This document shows, in pieces, positions 47,761-60,314 of a stretch of 64,000 nucleotides of DNA. The notes under the pieces are model-generated. The model made no database searches. It was not told where the DNA came from and saw nothing but the letters and a program-made list of their open reading frames with translations. The DNA comes from Vespa crabro (Eukaryota; Arthropoda; Insecta; Hymenoptera; Vespidae). The stretch spans positions 3,580,400 to 3,644,399 of the forward strand of contig NC_060956.1 in NCBI RefSeq assembly GCF_910589235.1, written 5' to 3'. A program made the translations under genes and the position numbers. Every line of letters starts with the position of its first letter. Position 1 is the stretch's first letter.

Positions 47761-50036
47761 ATGATACGTACCACGGCGAGGCTACGTAATGATTTGGCAC
47801 GCACGATACTTCGAAGTGGTGTGGGCACTAACATCGTTAGAACCGTGATCATTAGATGTCTTCACAGAAAATATTTACAAAGGTATACATATTGCTAATT
47901 CTTCTATTAATTATTATTTCATGAAATTTTTGCTCTCATCGTTCATTCGATTTTCATTTAATCATTAAAGTTATATTTTATTAGTATTTCATTTCTACTA
48001 TTCAATGTATTCAAATCTATATATAAAGATCTACATGATTTTAATTTATGATACTGAATATACTGTATATAAATTTTCATTATAAGTTAACATCTTTTCA
48101 TTTCTTTTCTTAATGTATGTATATATTTATTTTCATTAAAATTGTATAGTCTTATATGAACTATTATTTATTTTGAATTTTATTTATCACTAGTTAACAG
48201 ATATACTGATATGTTAATTGAAACATTAGATATCACATTATATCGTCACATGATTCTTAACATTTTTTAGAGTATATCACTGCTTTCTTGCTTGGTATTC
48301 AGGATTCAGGTCCACGATAGTTTACGTTTTACGGTGATACCATGGCAGCAGCAATTACGGTTTTATGCAGACTTTCCTGACCATGTTAAAGTACAATTAC
48401 CTGCACTTTCTCCTACTATGGAAACGGGCACTATTGTAAGTTGGCAAAAAAAAGAAGGTATGTATATTGAAGAAACTACTTAATAAATTAAATTTATAAT
48501 ATATGATTTTCTAACATTATAATAATATCATCTTATTTTATTATTAACAGGAGATAAATTAAATGAAGGTGATTTATTAGCAGAAATTGAAACAGATAAA
48601 GCAACAATGGGATTTGAAACACCAGAAGAAGGTTATTTAGCTAAAATACTTGTACCTGCTGGATCAAAAAATGTTCCGATAGGCAAACTTGTTTGCATCA
48701 TTGTTCCAAATGAAGAATCAGTTGCTGCTTTTAAAGACTTTAAAGATGATACAGTAGCACCACCTATTGCACCATCAGCACCTGCTGCACCAACACCTGC
48801 TGCACCAACGCCTGCTGCACCAACACCTGCAGTTGCACTTCCACCTACGAAAATCACACCAGGAGAAAGGGTATATGCCAGTCCATTAGCTAAAAGAATT
48901 GCTGCAGAAAAAGGGCTTAGTTTAGAGGTAATCTTACATTGTTAAATAATTTTTTACATCTAAATATAATGAATATTTTCTCTTAGATGTTAAGAAGGAA
49001 TGGAAAAAAAGTGATTTTTTTCTTATAGGGCCTAAAAGGAACAGGTTTATACAGTTCCATAACATCTAAAGATCTCGAAGGTGCTCCAGTTGCTGCAAAA
49101 CCAACTGTACCAGCGAAAGGAGTTGATGTCGCAGATGGCATCGATGTCCCTGTTTCAAATATACGGGCAGTTATAGCAAAACGTCTACTTGAAAGCAAAA
49201 GAAGTATTCCTCATTATTACCTATCAATAGATATAAAAATGGATGCAGCATTAGCAATGCGAGAGCAATTTAATAAGATGTTAGAAAAAGAGAAAATAAA
49301 AGTAAGCGTAAATGATATTATTATAAAAGGGATGGCAATGGCTTGTAAAAAAGTACCCGAAGGTAATAGTGCTTGGATGGGAGATGTTATAAGACAGTAA
49401 GATATCTGATTTTATTTTGTCTCCTTCTTCTCTCCCTTTTTTCACAGTAAGATCAATATTTTAATGTTTTTCTTTCTCTCTTTTTTTTTTTTTTTTTTTC
49501 TTTTTAATTTTGTTTTATAGGTATAATAATGTAGATGTAAGTGTAGCAGTAAGCACAGAATCTGGTTTAATTACACCTATAGTATTTAGTGCCGATACAA
49601 AAGGTATTGTCGAAATTAGCAAAGATGTGAAGGCATTAGCAGCCAAAGCAAGGGAGGGAAAGCTGCAGCCACAAGAATTTCAAGGAGGCACAATAACTGT
49701 TTCGAATTTGGGAATGTTTGGCATTAAAAACTTTTCTGCTATTATAAACCCACCTCAATCTATTATTCTTGCAGTAGGTTCAACGGAAGTAAGATTAATA
49801 CCTGCAAAGAATGAAAAAGGGTATGTTCTCATTTTTCTGTAAATATTTTCAATTAGTTTAAACTCTAAATGTAAAAATTAATTCAAATTTTATTTCGTGA
49901 TTATAGATTCATAACTGCCCAATATATATCTGTAACAGCTAGTTGTGACCATCGCACAGTAGATGGTGCGGTAGGTGCACAGTGGCTTTCAGCCTTTAAA
50001 AACTTCATGGAAAATCCAACATCCATGCTTTTGTAG
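47761..50036 (+). CDS. DLAT: Pyruvate dehydrogenase complex E2, dihydrolipoyl acetyltransferase
   Basis: Six exons: 47761-47882, 48303-48457, 48551-48927, 49029-49396, 49521-49820 and 49907-50036 (1452 nt, 483 aa). The N-terminus is an Arg-rich mitochondrial presequence. One lipoyl domain (about residues 52-140) carries the lipoyl lysine in ETDKAT (K109). A linker has three near-identical APTPA units. The peripheral-subunit-binding domain follows (YASPLAKRIAAEKGLSLEGL), then the catalytic trimer domain with DHRTVDG (H456, D460). It transfers the acetyl group to CoA in the mitochondrial matrix. An alternative acceptor 30 bp upstream (48273) stays in frame and would add 10 residues to the presequence. 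Mammalian E2 has two lipoyl domains; only one is seen here. Confidence 0.96.
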
Positions 50037-50728
50037 TAAGTCTCAACAAGCGTCTTCATTCAGAAGTGAAAGGTGATACATGTCCAATGTATTTTTATGT
50101 ATATTATATATTGAGTTTTTAATTATGCATTTTCGATAGACTGATCATTTTTTACGATCTAAAAGCGATTTTTAGAAATGGAATCTTTTTACAGAAATAC
50201 ATTATTACGTGAAGCAACATTATATCGTGAAAAGCTAATCACTAATTTAGTGATACATGATTTTTTTGATTAATGTCATCAATGTTGCTATGATAAATGC
50301 ACGTAAAAGATTAAGGACTATCATCTGAAAGTGTCTTTAAAAAGAAAAAATCAATCTGAAATATTTTATGTTCAATGTAGAAGACATACTGCCAATTTAG
50401 TTCTAACAATTGATTGAATGATCTAAAAATGAATGAAATGAATTCTTGGTAAATACCTATTAAACATCTGAATTAGTGTGCCAATAATATCTTGGTATCG
50501 ATCTTCGGTGGCCACTTGTACATATATGTATTTATGTAAATTGCTTTGTTTATATAGCTCGAAAAATGACCATCAAATTAATTACCAAGAAATTGATGAA
50601 ATACAAATTAAAAAATAAACTTTATTTAATATATGTATATACCCTATTTAATAAATTATACCTTCTAGTAAATAAAAAATAATGATTTTATATTATTTAA
50701 ATAAATAGCGATATAAATAGTTGTGTTC

Positions 50729-50799
<71 letters not shown>

Positions 50800-51772
50800 C
50801 TACGGTACTCATTCAGGCATAAAAACGAAAAAGTTTTACAAATTTAACAGAAGTGATAAATATGGGAAATGTGTTTTTCATTGTTATTATTTGTTATTTA
50901 AGCTGTAAATTCATCATGCTTGGCTTCATAGTATCGTACATAGCGAAGTCTACAAATTACAAAATTTAACTACCTTGACTTCTATTGATAAAGTAGAAGT
51001 CAAATACACAAGAACAGTAGTTCAATCAGACTATCAGTTTCAACAGCTATGGCTGTGGTCTCAAGAAGAATTAAAGAAAGAATGAATAATTTCTTTTCTT
51101 GTTCCTGGCCTCTTTTATCGTCTCCTATGTTTTCGGCGTCTTTGCTGTCTCTTGCTTTGTTTGGTTAGTTTCCCACGTGTGCGCTTGGTGGCGCCGAGAC
51201 GGGTTAGTTATATGTCTTACCGGAAGAGGCGCAACAGTCGCAACGAGGTCGCCACAAGATCTGTTCAAGAACGCCCTCTGAAGTGATAACATTGAATATT
51301 TCGATTCCGCAACCGATGTAAGATGAAAATTTTGAAAAATCTTATTACTTTTTTTTTTGATAGATTTTATAACGTGTTTAAATGAGTCGAAGTGTACTAA
51401 ATCATAATATTAATATAAATATGATGTAATGTTATTAAATCATTTTTACATAAGAAAATTCATTAAAATCATTTTCGGCTATCATTTGTATATCATCTTT
51501 CTGAATAATATTTCTTTCTCCTTAAAAATTTTCAATTGAAAATATTTTCGTTTCGGATAGAAAGATTATAAACATATAAACAATACGTTATTATGTGTAC
51601 TACAATGCATGACATCAGCGTGTATATATATTTTGATATTAATTAGATATTTCGACAATTATTTACAATTTTTTACACTATATATTATAGTTTTTAAAAG
51701 ATCAACAAATTTTATCGCAAATAGAGTTGTGTATTTTTAATTGATTTGAAAAATTTTATATAATTTCTCAAT
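50037..51772. other. DLAT 3' flank and left boundary of the acetyltransferase array
   Basis: The first part is DLAT 3' UTR. A (TA)n microsatellite occupies 50731-50797. At 51100-51250 lies a moderately GC-rich patch with a CACGTG E-box (near 51173) and no homology to the array spacers. From about 51253 the sequence resembles the 5' flank of every array copy (AGATCTGTTCAAGAACG...CTCTGAAG), so this is the left breakpoint of the duplication. A 60-codon frame at 51099-51281 is not supported as a gene. Confidence 0.55.
50731..50797. repeat. (AT)n microsatellite
   Basis: About 67 bp of alternating TA. Confidence 0.95.
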
Positions 51773-52668
51773 ATGTCTAGTTAAATTGTTATTCGATCTT
51801 ATACTACATTCGATAATTTGTTTTGCAAAGAATTACTTAAAACTTGTATAATGGATTCATTAAATGAAACATTTCTTGGAATTTTAACTGATAAACCTGC
51901 TATGATAACATTAAATGCATTAGTTTAATGCTTATGTTTGTTCTCATAGTAGTAGGATATCCTATTATTTATTGCATTATAATTTTATTAATTCCATCAA
52001 TTGTATTATATATTTTTTTATATGCAATGTTTTGGTATGAAACTAAAAATATTGAAAATGAAACATATGCGATTTCACGGTATTACATTCTCAATTATTT
52101 CTTTTTGTTTTGTTTTGTTTCATTTTGTTTGTCTGATTTTATTACATTTTTTTTTAATTAAGATTATAAATTTAAAATGAAAATAGATATTTTTATAAAC
52201 AGGACTTATACGCCCGATAATTCTTCCTGTTTTTGGATAGTGGAAGCATATGATAATTATTTATTAGATCGAAGTCAACAAAAATCAAGATATATATTCA
52301 TGACACGGGAACAATTTCATACATCTACTTATTCAACAAGTAGCCATACTAAAAAGCGTGTAGGTATTATTGGATTTTGTAAAAGTAATAGAATACAGAA
52401 TTCTGGTTGGATAAAAAGATTATGTATTCATAAAGACTATAGAAGGAAAGGTATAGGAAGTTATCTCATAAATCAAGTTATACAATTTGGCTATGAACAA
52501 GGATATGAATCTATTAATGCACCTATTTCTCAATACAAAATAAAAACTCTAATATTATTTTATAACAAGAAATTTCATATACAGAATATACATAGTAAAC
52601 CATCTTTTAAATTTATAACCTTTTATGAATTAAAATACGAAATGAAGGATTATCGTCCACATTATTAG
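51773..52668 (+). pseudogene. NAT8-like acetyltransferase copy 1, broken first exon
   Basis: It has the two-exon layout of its neighbours (exon-1-like 51773-52079; exon 2 52203-52668). The first part is damaged: codon 4 after the aligned ATG is TAA, a second TAA ends that frame near 51929, and a small deletion relative to the other copies shifts the frame, so the membrane segment (MLMFVLIVVGYPIIY...) continues in another frame. Splice sites (TCACG|GTATT, TAAACAG|G) survive. Exon 2 is fully open and keeps FWIVEAYDNY, IKRLCIHKDY and the acetyl-CoA loop RRKGIG, so decay of exon 1 may be recent, or exon 2 may be reached from another start. The promoter block found about 620 bp before the other copies is absent here. 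Confidence 0.72.
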
Positions 52669-54248
52669 AAATTCGCGTAATGTACAATCTATGCCAAAAA
52701 ATTAAACCGTCCATTTAAATATTCAAATCAAAATTATTTATTTATTTTTTATATGTTATAACTCTTTGTGAAATACATGAGCAGAGACATTGTAAAAAAT
52801 CCGTAATTCTCTTTTTTCATCTTTAGAGACTATTAGTATTTTTTAATTTCTTTATTTCCCAATGTTTACATTTGATCTGTCTTAGGTCAATAATATTTGA
52901 AATAATTTATTAATAGAATAGCATTTGACATCCAGTATTTATTGCATAGAATCATATAGTACAAAATGATTCAAAGCTGCACAACATTATTATACATGAG
53001 AGAAACAATAAACAGAAGTTAAATTTATAATCATTTGGTATAAAACTTTTAAAAAAATCATTATCTAAGATCATTAAAATAATTAACAAAAAATATTAAA
53101 ACAATTTTAATCGATTAGAAATTATAGATAATGTTTAAATTAGGATCAGAACTTATTATATTTCGTAATCCACATGAATCATCAATAGTTGCTATGATTA
53201 TTATCCATTATTATAGACGGACTATCATTATTTCTGGCATTACAGAGTTGGTCTACTTAAAAATTAGTTAAATTAATAAATAGAATTTCTATGAATTCTA
53301 TCGATAAAATAGAAAATATTAAATTTCGATTGAACCATCAAATATTGCAAAATAGTTCAAATAAAATTCAGTTGCGTTAATTTACTTGACACGCATGACA
53401 ACTAAATATTGCAGTATCCCGTAGATTGTACCTAACCAGAAATAAATTTTTATAGTTCTTTATTCTCACAGCATTTAGTTCATATTATAATGTGTACCGA
53501 ACGAAATTAGTTCCGCTGGTAGATTTATCTTGTATTACTGCGATTCATAGTATATATCAGTAACATTTCTAAGATATTAATAATTTCGTATAATTTATAT
53601 AACGTTTTTATATATTTATCGAGATCATATCCCGCGAAATATAAATTTATATAAAATCATATTCATATTATCATCGTATATTAGCAATAAATAGCAGTAA
53701 AAGTTTTAGCGATAAGAATATCATTGGAAGATATTTGTTCTGAAATAGATCTATTCAAGAACGACTTCTGAGGAGAAAACATTGAATATTTTTGATCCAC
53801 TACTGGTGAAAAGAAAATTTTGAAAAATTTTGTATGTTACTTTCTTGTTTGATAACTCTTATAACGTGTTATAATGACTTTGAAATTACTTAATCATAAT
53901 ATTAATGTAAATATAAAACAACGTTATTAAATCATTTTTTCATAAGAAAACTTATTGAAAACATGTCCGGATATCATCTCTCTAAATAATATTATTTTTT
54001 TCAATTTAAAAACTTTCAATTGAAAATATTTTCGTTTCGGATAGATTATAAACTCATAAACAATTCGCTATTATGTGTACTATGTTGCATGACCTCAGTA
54101 TATATATATATACTGTGACAATAATTAGAATTTCTACAGTTGCTTAGAATTTTATACACTATATAAGTAGAACTTAAGTTTTTCAAAGATCAACAAATTT
54201 TATTGTGTGCCTTTGGTTGCTTCAATATATTTTATATAATTTCTCAAT
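52669..54248. repeat. Array spacer 1 (copy 1 to copy 2)
   Basis: 1.58 kb with the same order of segments as the later spacers but more diverged. The conserved promoter block (CCCGCGAAATATAAATTTAT) sits at about 53632, 617 bp before the copy 2 ATG. No gene other than upstream elements. Confidence 0.7.
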
Positions 54249-55131
54249 ATGCAGAAATGTATTCTTATTAGAAGTTATAGAGAACAAGATAAACTGTCTT
54301 GCAAAAGATTACTTGAAGCTAGTGTAATGACCCAGCTAAATCATACATTTTTTGGATTTATATTAGCACTAAATATTATTCGTATGGTAGTTGTGTTATC
54401 TATACTGGTAATGGGTCTACTCGTGTATGCAGAATTACATATAGTTTATTGTATTATAGTTATGTGTATACCAGGAATTATATTATATATTTCATTGTAC
54501 ACAAAATTTCGTTATGATGCTAAAATGATTGGACATGAAATATTTGACATTCCACGGTATTACATTCTGAATTATTTCTTTCGTTCAGTTTTATTTTGTT
54601 TGTGTGTTTTGTTAGTTTGTAGTTAGTTAAGATTATGATTTTAAAATAAAAATATATGTTTCTATAAATAGGATTTACACGCTCAATAATTCTTCCCGTT
54701 TTTGGATAGCGGAATTATGTGAAGATTTTTCAGTAAATAATCAGGAACAAAATCAGCAATATATATTCATAACAGAAGAAGAAATGAGAACATCTGAAGT
54801 TGATTTATCTAAGTATAATAAAAAAATTATAGGTATTCTGTTATTTTGTCAAAGCAATTGGCAACCAACACATGCTTGGATAAAAAGATTTTATGTTCTG
54901 AAGAAGTATACAAGGAAAGGTGTAGGAAGTACTCTTTTGAAACACGCTCTGCAATTTGCCGATGAAAAAGGATATGTATGCGTTAAAGCTACGATTTCTC
55001 AATTTCAAAAACGGTTGATGTATTTTTATTATATAAAAACTAATTATGTAACTGTTTTGCGTGATAGATTATCATTTTTCGTATCAATTACGCTGTATGA
55101 ATTTATATTTCGAACAAAGAATTATCGATAG
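54249..55131 (+). CDS. NAT8/camello-like GNAT acetyltransferase, array copy 2
   Basis: Two exons, 54249-54556 and 54672-55131 (768 nt, 255 aa), joined CACG|GTATT to AATAG|G, giving ...FDIPR-IYTLNNSSRFW. The N-terminal segment IRSYREQDKLSCKRLLEA resembles the IRxYxxxD start of NAT8 proteins. Two hydrophobic stretches (about residues 34-60 and 63-85) suggest membrane anchoring with the enzyme facing one side, as for NAT8 in the ER. The FWIAE motif, a KKIIGI strand, WIKRFYVLKKYTRKGVG (acetyl-CoA pyrophosphate loop) and a C-terminal GNAT half follow. The first residue of the R/Q-x-x-G-x-G/A loop is Thr. NAT8 relatives acetylate cysteine S-conjugates or lysines; the substrate here is unknown. Reading on past the donor gives a 125-aa membrane-only frame. 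Confidence 0.83.
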
Positions 55132-56951
55132 GATCATTAGAAATTCAAATAATATTCAATCTATGCCAAAAAATTAAACTGTCCGTCTAAATATTAAAAT
55201 CAAATTTGTGAATAATATTTTTATATTAATTTATTGTATATTATAAGTGTTTGTAAAATATATAAGAGCAGAGGCATTGTAATAAATCTGAATAATATTT
55301 TTATATTAATTTATTGTATGTTATAAGTGTTTGTAAAATATATAAGAGCAGAGGCATTGTAATAAATTTGAATAATATTTTTATATTAATTTATTGTATG
55401 TTATAAGTATTTGTAAAATATATAAGAGCAGAGGCATTGTAATAAATTTGAATAATATTTTTATATTAATTTATTGTATGTTATAAGTATTTGTAAAATA
55501 TATAAGAGCAGAGGCATTGTAAAAAAACTGTAATTTTTTTTTTTAATTCCTCAGAGGCTATCGATATTTTTCAATTTCCTTATTTCATTTAGATCTAATT
55601 TAGGTCAACAATATTGGAAATAATTTATTAATAGAAAAACATTTGACATCCAGTATTTATAGCATATAATCATTTTAAACAAAATGGATCAATGCTGCTC
55701 AATATTATTGTACATAACAAGAATAATGAACAATTGTTCGAATAAAACTTAAAAAATCAATTACCTTATCTCATATAAACAATAAAAAAAAAGATACTAA
55801 AATATAATCTTAATAGATTTGAACTAGTAGATTATGTTTAAATTACTAAGATAAATTATTATATTTCATAATCCCCATAAATCATCAACATTTGGTATGA
55901 TTATTATCCACTATCTTAGCCGCACTATCATTTCTGGTATTACAATGTCGATCTATTTAAAAATTAGTTGAATACCAAAATAGATTTTCCTTGAGTTCTA
56001 TCGATAAAGTAGAAAATATTAAATTTCGATTGATCTATCGAGTATTGTATAGCTCTTTAATTCAAATCTAGTTGCATTAATATACTCAACATGGGTAATA
56101 GATAAATATTGAAAAATCGTGTAGATTGTATTTAAATAGAAATAGATTTTTATAATTCTTTACTCCTACAACATTACTTCATATTATGATATGTACCGAA
56201 CGAAATTAGTTGCTCTCGTAGATTTATCTAGTATTACTGTGATTCATAGGATATATCGCTAACATTTCTCAAATATTAATAATTTCGTAATATATAAAGA
56301 AGGTATATAATTCTTATATATCGAGATCATATCCCGCGAAATATAAATTTATATAAAACCATATTCATATTATCATCATATATTAGCATTAAATAGCAGT
56401 AGAAAGGTTAGCGATAAAAATATCATTGAAAGATATTTATGTTCTTAAATAGATCTTTTCACGAACGATCTCTGAAGAAACAAGATTAAATATTACGTAT
56501 GAGTAACTGATGAAAAGTGAAAACGTTGAAAAGTCTTGTTTGTTAATTTCTTTTTTGATAATTCTTATAACGTGTTTAAATGACTTGAAATGTACTTAAT
56601 CATAATATTAATATAAATATAAAACAACGTTAGTAAATCATTTTTTCATAAGAAAACTCATTGAAAACATGCCCAGATATCATCTAAATAATTTTATTTC
56701 TTTCAGTTTAAAAATTTTCGATTGAAAATAATTCCGTTTCGGATAGAAAGGTTATAAAGATATAAACAATACGCTATTATGTGTATTACAATGCATGACC
56801 TCAGTGTACATATATACTGTGACAATAATTACAATTTCACAGTTGCTTAAAATTTTATACACTATATAGGTAGAATTTAAGGTTTTCAAAGTTCATAAAA
56901 TTTTATTGTGTGCCTTTGGTTGATTCAATATATTTTATATAATTTCTCAAT
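55132..56951. repeat. Array spacer 2 (copy 2 to copy 3)
   Basis: Begins with the 3' flank of copy 2 and contains the expanded 80-bp minisatellite (55211-55530). From about 55540 to 56560 it is almost the same sequence as spacer 3. The promoter block is at about 56331, 621 bp before the copy 3 ATG. No coding sequence. Confidence 0.8.
55211..55530. repeat. 80-bp tandem minisatellite, four copies
   Basis: Units start at 55211, 55291, 55371 and 55451, each beginning AATAATATTT and containing ATAAGAGCAGAGGCATTGTA. They differ by a few bases. The other spacers carry a single unit. The extra three units (240 bp) account for the longer period between copies 2 and 3 (2703 against about 2500 bp). Confidence 0.95.
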
Positions 56952-57863
56952 ATGCAGAAATTTATTCTTATCAGAAATTATAGAAACGAAGATAAGCTGT
57001 TTTGCAAAAAATTACTTGAAGCTAGTGTAATGAATCAGCTAAATCATACATATATTGGAATTTTATTAGGACTCAATATTATGCGTATAGTAAATATGTT
57101 ATCTATAGTGTTAATGTCAGTACTCATATATGCAGGATTACATAAAATTTATTGTATTATGATTATGTTTGTACCAGGAATTATATTATATATTTCATTA
57201 TACACAAAGTTTTGTTATGAAGCTAGAATGGCCGGATATGAAATATTTGACATTCCACGGTATTACATTCTGAATTATTTCTTTCGTTTAGTTTTATTTT
57301 GTTTGTGTGTTTTGTTAGTTTGTAGTTAGTTTGTAGTTAGTTAAGTTTATGATATTAAAATAAAAATATATATTTCTATAAATAGGATTTACACGCTCGA
57401 TAATTCTTCCCGTTTTTGGATAGCGGAAGCATATGAAGATTCTTCATTAAATAATCGGAAACAAAATCAACAATATGTATTCATGACAGAGGAAAAAATG
57501 AGTGTATGTAAGATTGATTTTTCTAATTATAATAAAAAAATTGTAGGTATTATGTCAGTCTGTAAAAGTAATTGGGAACCAACAATTGGTTATATAAAAA
57601 GATTTTATGTTCAGAAAAAGTATACAGGGAAAGGTATAGATAATCAACTTATGAATCAAGCAGAATGTTTTGCCTATGAACACGGAATTCTATGTATTAA
57701 AGCAATTGTTTCTGAATTTGAAAAACATCTTATTAGTTATTATAATTCTAAAAATATAACTGTAAATATTATACATGATAAATCATTTTTAATATCAATT
57801 ACGCTGTATGAATATATATTACAAATAAGCGAATCTCATTCAGATCAGAAGAAATTAGTGTAA
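56952..57863 (+). CDS. NAT8/camello-like GNAT acetyltransferase, array copy 3
   Basis: Exons 56952-57259 and 57386-57863 (786 nt, 261 aa). The architecture is that of copy 2: IRNYRNEDK start, two hydrophobic segments, splice in the Arg codon of DIPR, then RFWIAEAYEDSS and the GNAT half. The acetyl-CoA loop reads YTGKGIDNQL: the last glycine of the R/Q-x-x-G-x-G/A signature is Asp and the preceding TRK is TGK. Cofactor binding may be weakened or changed. The C-terminal tail is extended by a few polar residues (SHSDQKKLV). Regulation is probably through the shared block about 620 bp upstream. The substrate is unknown. Confidence 0.8.
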
Positions 57864-59426
57864 TGTTCAATCTATTCCAAAAAATTAAACTGTCCGTCTA
57901 AATATTCAAATCAAATTTATGAATAATATTTTTGTATTAATTTTTTGTATGTTATAAGTGTTTGTAAAATATATAAGAGCAGAGGCATTGTAAAAAATCT
58001 GTAATTTTTTTTTTAATTCCTCAGAGGCTATCGATATTTTTCAATTTCCTTATTTCATTTAGATCTAATTTAGGTCAACAATATTGGAAATAATTTATTA
58101 ATAGAAAAACATTTGACATCCAGTATTTATAGCATATAATCATTTTAAACAAAATGGATCAATGCTGCTCAATATTATTGTACATAACAAGAATAATGAA
58201 CAATTGTTCGAATAAAACTTAAAAAATCAATTACCTTATCTCATACAAACAATAAAAAAAAAGATACTAAAATATAATTTTAATAGATTTGAAATTGTAG
58301 ATTATATTTAAATTACTAAAAGAAATTATTATATTTCATAATCCCCATAAATCATCAACATTTGGTATGATTATTATCCACTATCTTAGCCGCACTATCA
58401 TTTCTGGTATTACAATGTCGATCTATTTAAAAATTAGTTGAATACCAAAATAGATTTTCCTTGAGTTCTATCGATAAAGTAGAAAATATTAAATTTCGAT
58501 TGATCTATCGAGTACTGTATAGCACTTTAATTCAAATCTAGTTGCATTAATATACTTAACATGGGTAATAGATAAATATTGAAAAATCGTGTAGATTGTA
58601 TTTAAATAGAAATAGATTTTTATAATTCTTTACTCCTACAACATTACTTCATATTATGATATGTACCCAACGAAATTAGTTGCTCTCGTAGATTTATCTA
58701 GTATTACTGTGATTCATAGGATATATCGCTAACATTTCTCAAATATTAATAATTTCGTAATATATAAAGAAGGAATATAATTCTTATATATCGAGATCAT
58801 ATCCCACGAAATATAAATTTATATAAAACCATATTCATATTATCATCATATATTAGCATTAAATAGCAGTAGAAAGGCTAGCGATAAAAATATCATTGAA
58901 AGATATTTATGTTCTTAAATAGATCTTTTCACGAACGATCTCTGAAGAAACAAGATTAAATATTACGTATGAGTAACTGATGAATAGTGAAAACGTTGAA
59001 AAATCTTGTTTGTTAATTTCTTTTTTGATAATTCTTATAACGTGTTTAAATGACTTAAAAAGAACTTAATCATTATATTTATATAAATATAAAACAACGT
59101 GACTTAGTCATTTTTTCATAAAAAAATTTTACTGAAAACTTGTCCAGATATTGTCTCTCTAAATAGTACTATTTCTTTCCGTTTAAAAATTTTCATTTGA
59201 AAATATTTACGTTTCAGATAGCAACGTTATAAATATATAAACAATACGCTATTATGTGTATTACAATGCATGACCTCAGTGTACATATATACTGTGACAA
59301 TAATTACAATTTCACAGTTGCTTAAAATTTTATACACTATATAAGTAGAACTTAAGTTTATCAAAGACCAAAAAATTTTATTGTGTGCCTTTGGTTGATT
59401 CAATATAGTTTATATAATTTGTCAAT
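57864..59426. repeat. Array spacer 3 (copy 3 to copy 4)
   Basis: Nearly identical to spacer 2 from about 58010 to 59030. In a stretch of about 255 bases compared by eye (from GAGGCTATCG) I count two differences. It carries a single 80-bp unit. The promoter block at about 58802 reads CCCACGAAAT instead of CCCGCGAAAT and lies 625 bp before the copy 4 ATG. Confidence 0.8.
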
Positions 59427-60314
59427 ATGCAGAAATGTATTCTTATCAGAACTTATAGAGATGAAGATAAAGCCGTTTGCAAAAAATTACTTGAAGCTAG
59501 TGTAATGAATCAGCTAAATCATACATATATTGGATTTTTATTAGGACTGAATATTATGCGTATAGTAAATATGTTATCTATAGTGTTAATGTCACTACTC
59601 ATGTATGCAGGATTACATACACCTTATTGTATTATAGTTATATTTATTCCAGAAATAATATTATACATTTCATTATACGCAAAGTTTTTTTATGAAGCTA
59701 GAATTGTTGGAAATGAAGTGGATGAGATTTCACGGTATGATATTCTGCATTATTTCTTTCGTTTAGTTTTATTTTGCTTGTGTGTTTTGTTAGTTTGTAG
59801 TTAGTTTGTAGTTAGTTAAGTTTATGATTTTAAAATAAAAATATATATTTCTATAAATAGAATTTACACGGCCTCTAATTCTTCCCGTTTTTGGATAGCG
59901 GAAGCATATGAAGATTTTTCATTAAATAATCAGGAACAAAATCAGCAATATGTATTCATGACAGAAGAAAAAATGAGTGTATGTAATATTGATTTTTCTA
60001 ATCATAATAAAAAAATTGTAGGTATTATGTCAGTCTGTAAAAGTAATTGGCAACCAAAACTTGCTTGGATAAGAACATTTTATGTTCAGAAAAAATATAC
60101 AAGGAAAGGTATAGGAAGTAATCTTTTGAATCAAGCTCAGCAATTTGCAGACGAAAACGGAATTTTATATATTAAAGCGATTGTTTCTGAATTTCAAAAA
60201 CATATTATGTATTTTTATAATACGAAAAATTTGTCTGTAAATGTTATACATGATAAATCATTTTTAATATCAGTTACGTTGTATGAATATATATTTCGAA
60301 TAAGGGATTCTTAA
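59427..60314 (+). CDS. NAT8/camello-like GNAT acetyltransferase, array copy 4
   Basis: Exons 59427-59734 and 59861-60314 (762 nt, 253 aa). The IRTYRDEDKAVCKKLLEASV start, paired hydrophobic segments (MRIVNMLSIVLMSLLMYAG and CIIVIFIPEIILYISLY) and the junction EISR-IYTASNSSRFWIAEAYED match the family. The GNAT half has KKIVGIMSV, WIRTFYVQKKYTRKGIG and MYFYNTKN. The loop keeps its last two glycines. The acceptor is AATAG|AATT rather than AATAG|GATT, still giving Arg at the junction. This is the most canonical-looking member. Substrate unknown. Confidence 0.84.

Noticed and set aside
51099..51281. 60-codon frame with a hydrophobic start next to the array
   Set aside because: No homology recognised; it crosses the duplication breakpoint and has no counterpart in other copies.
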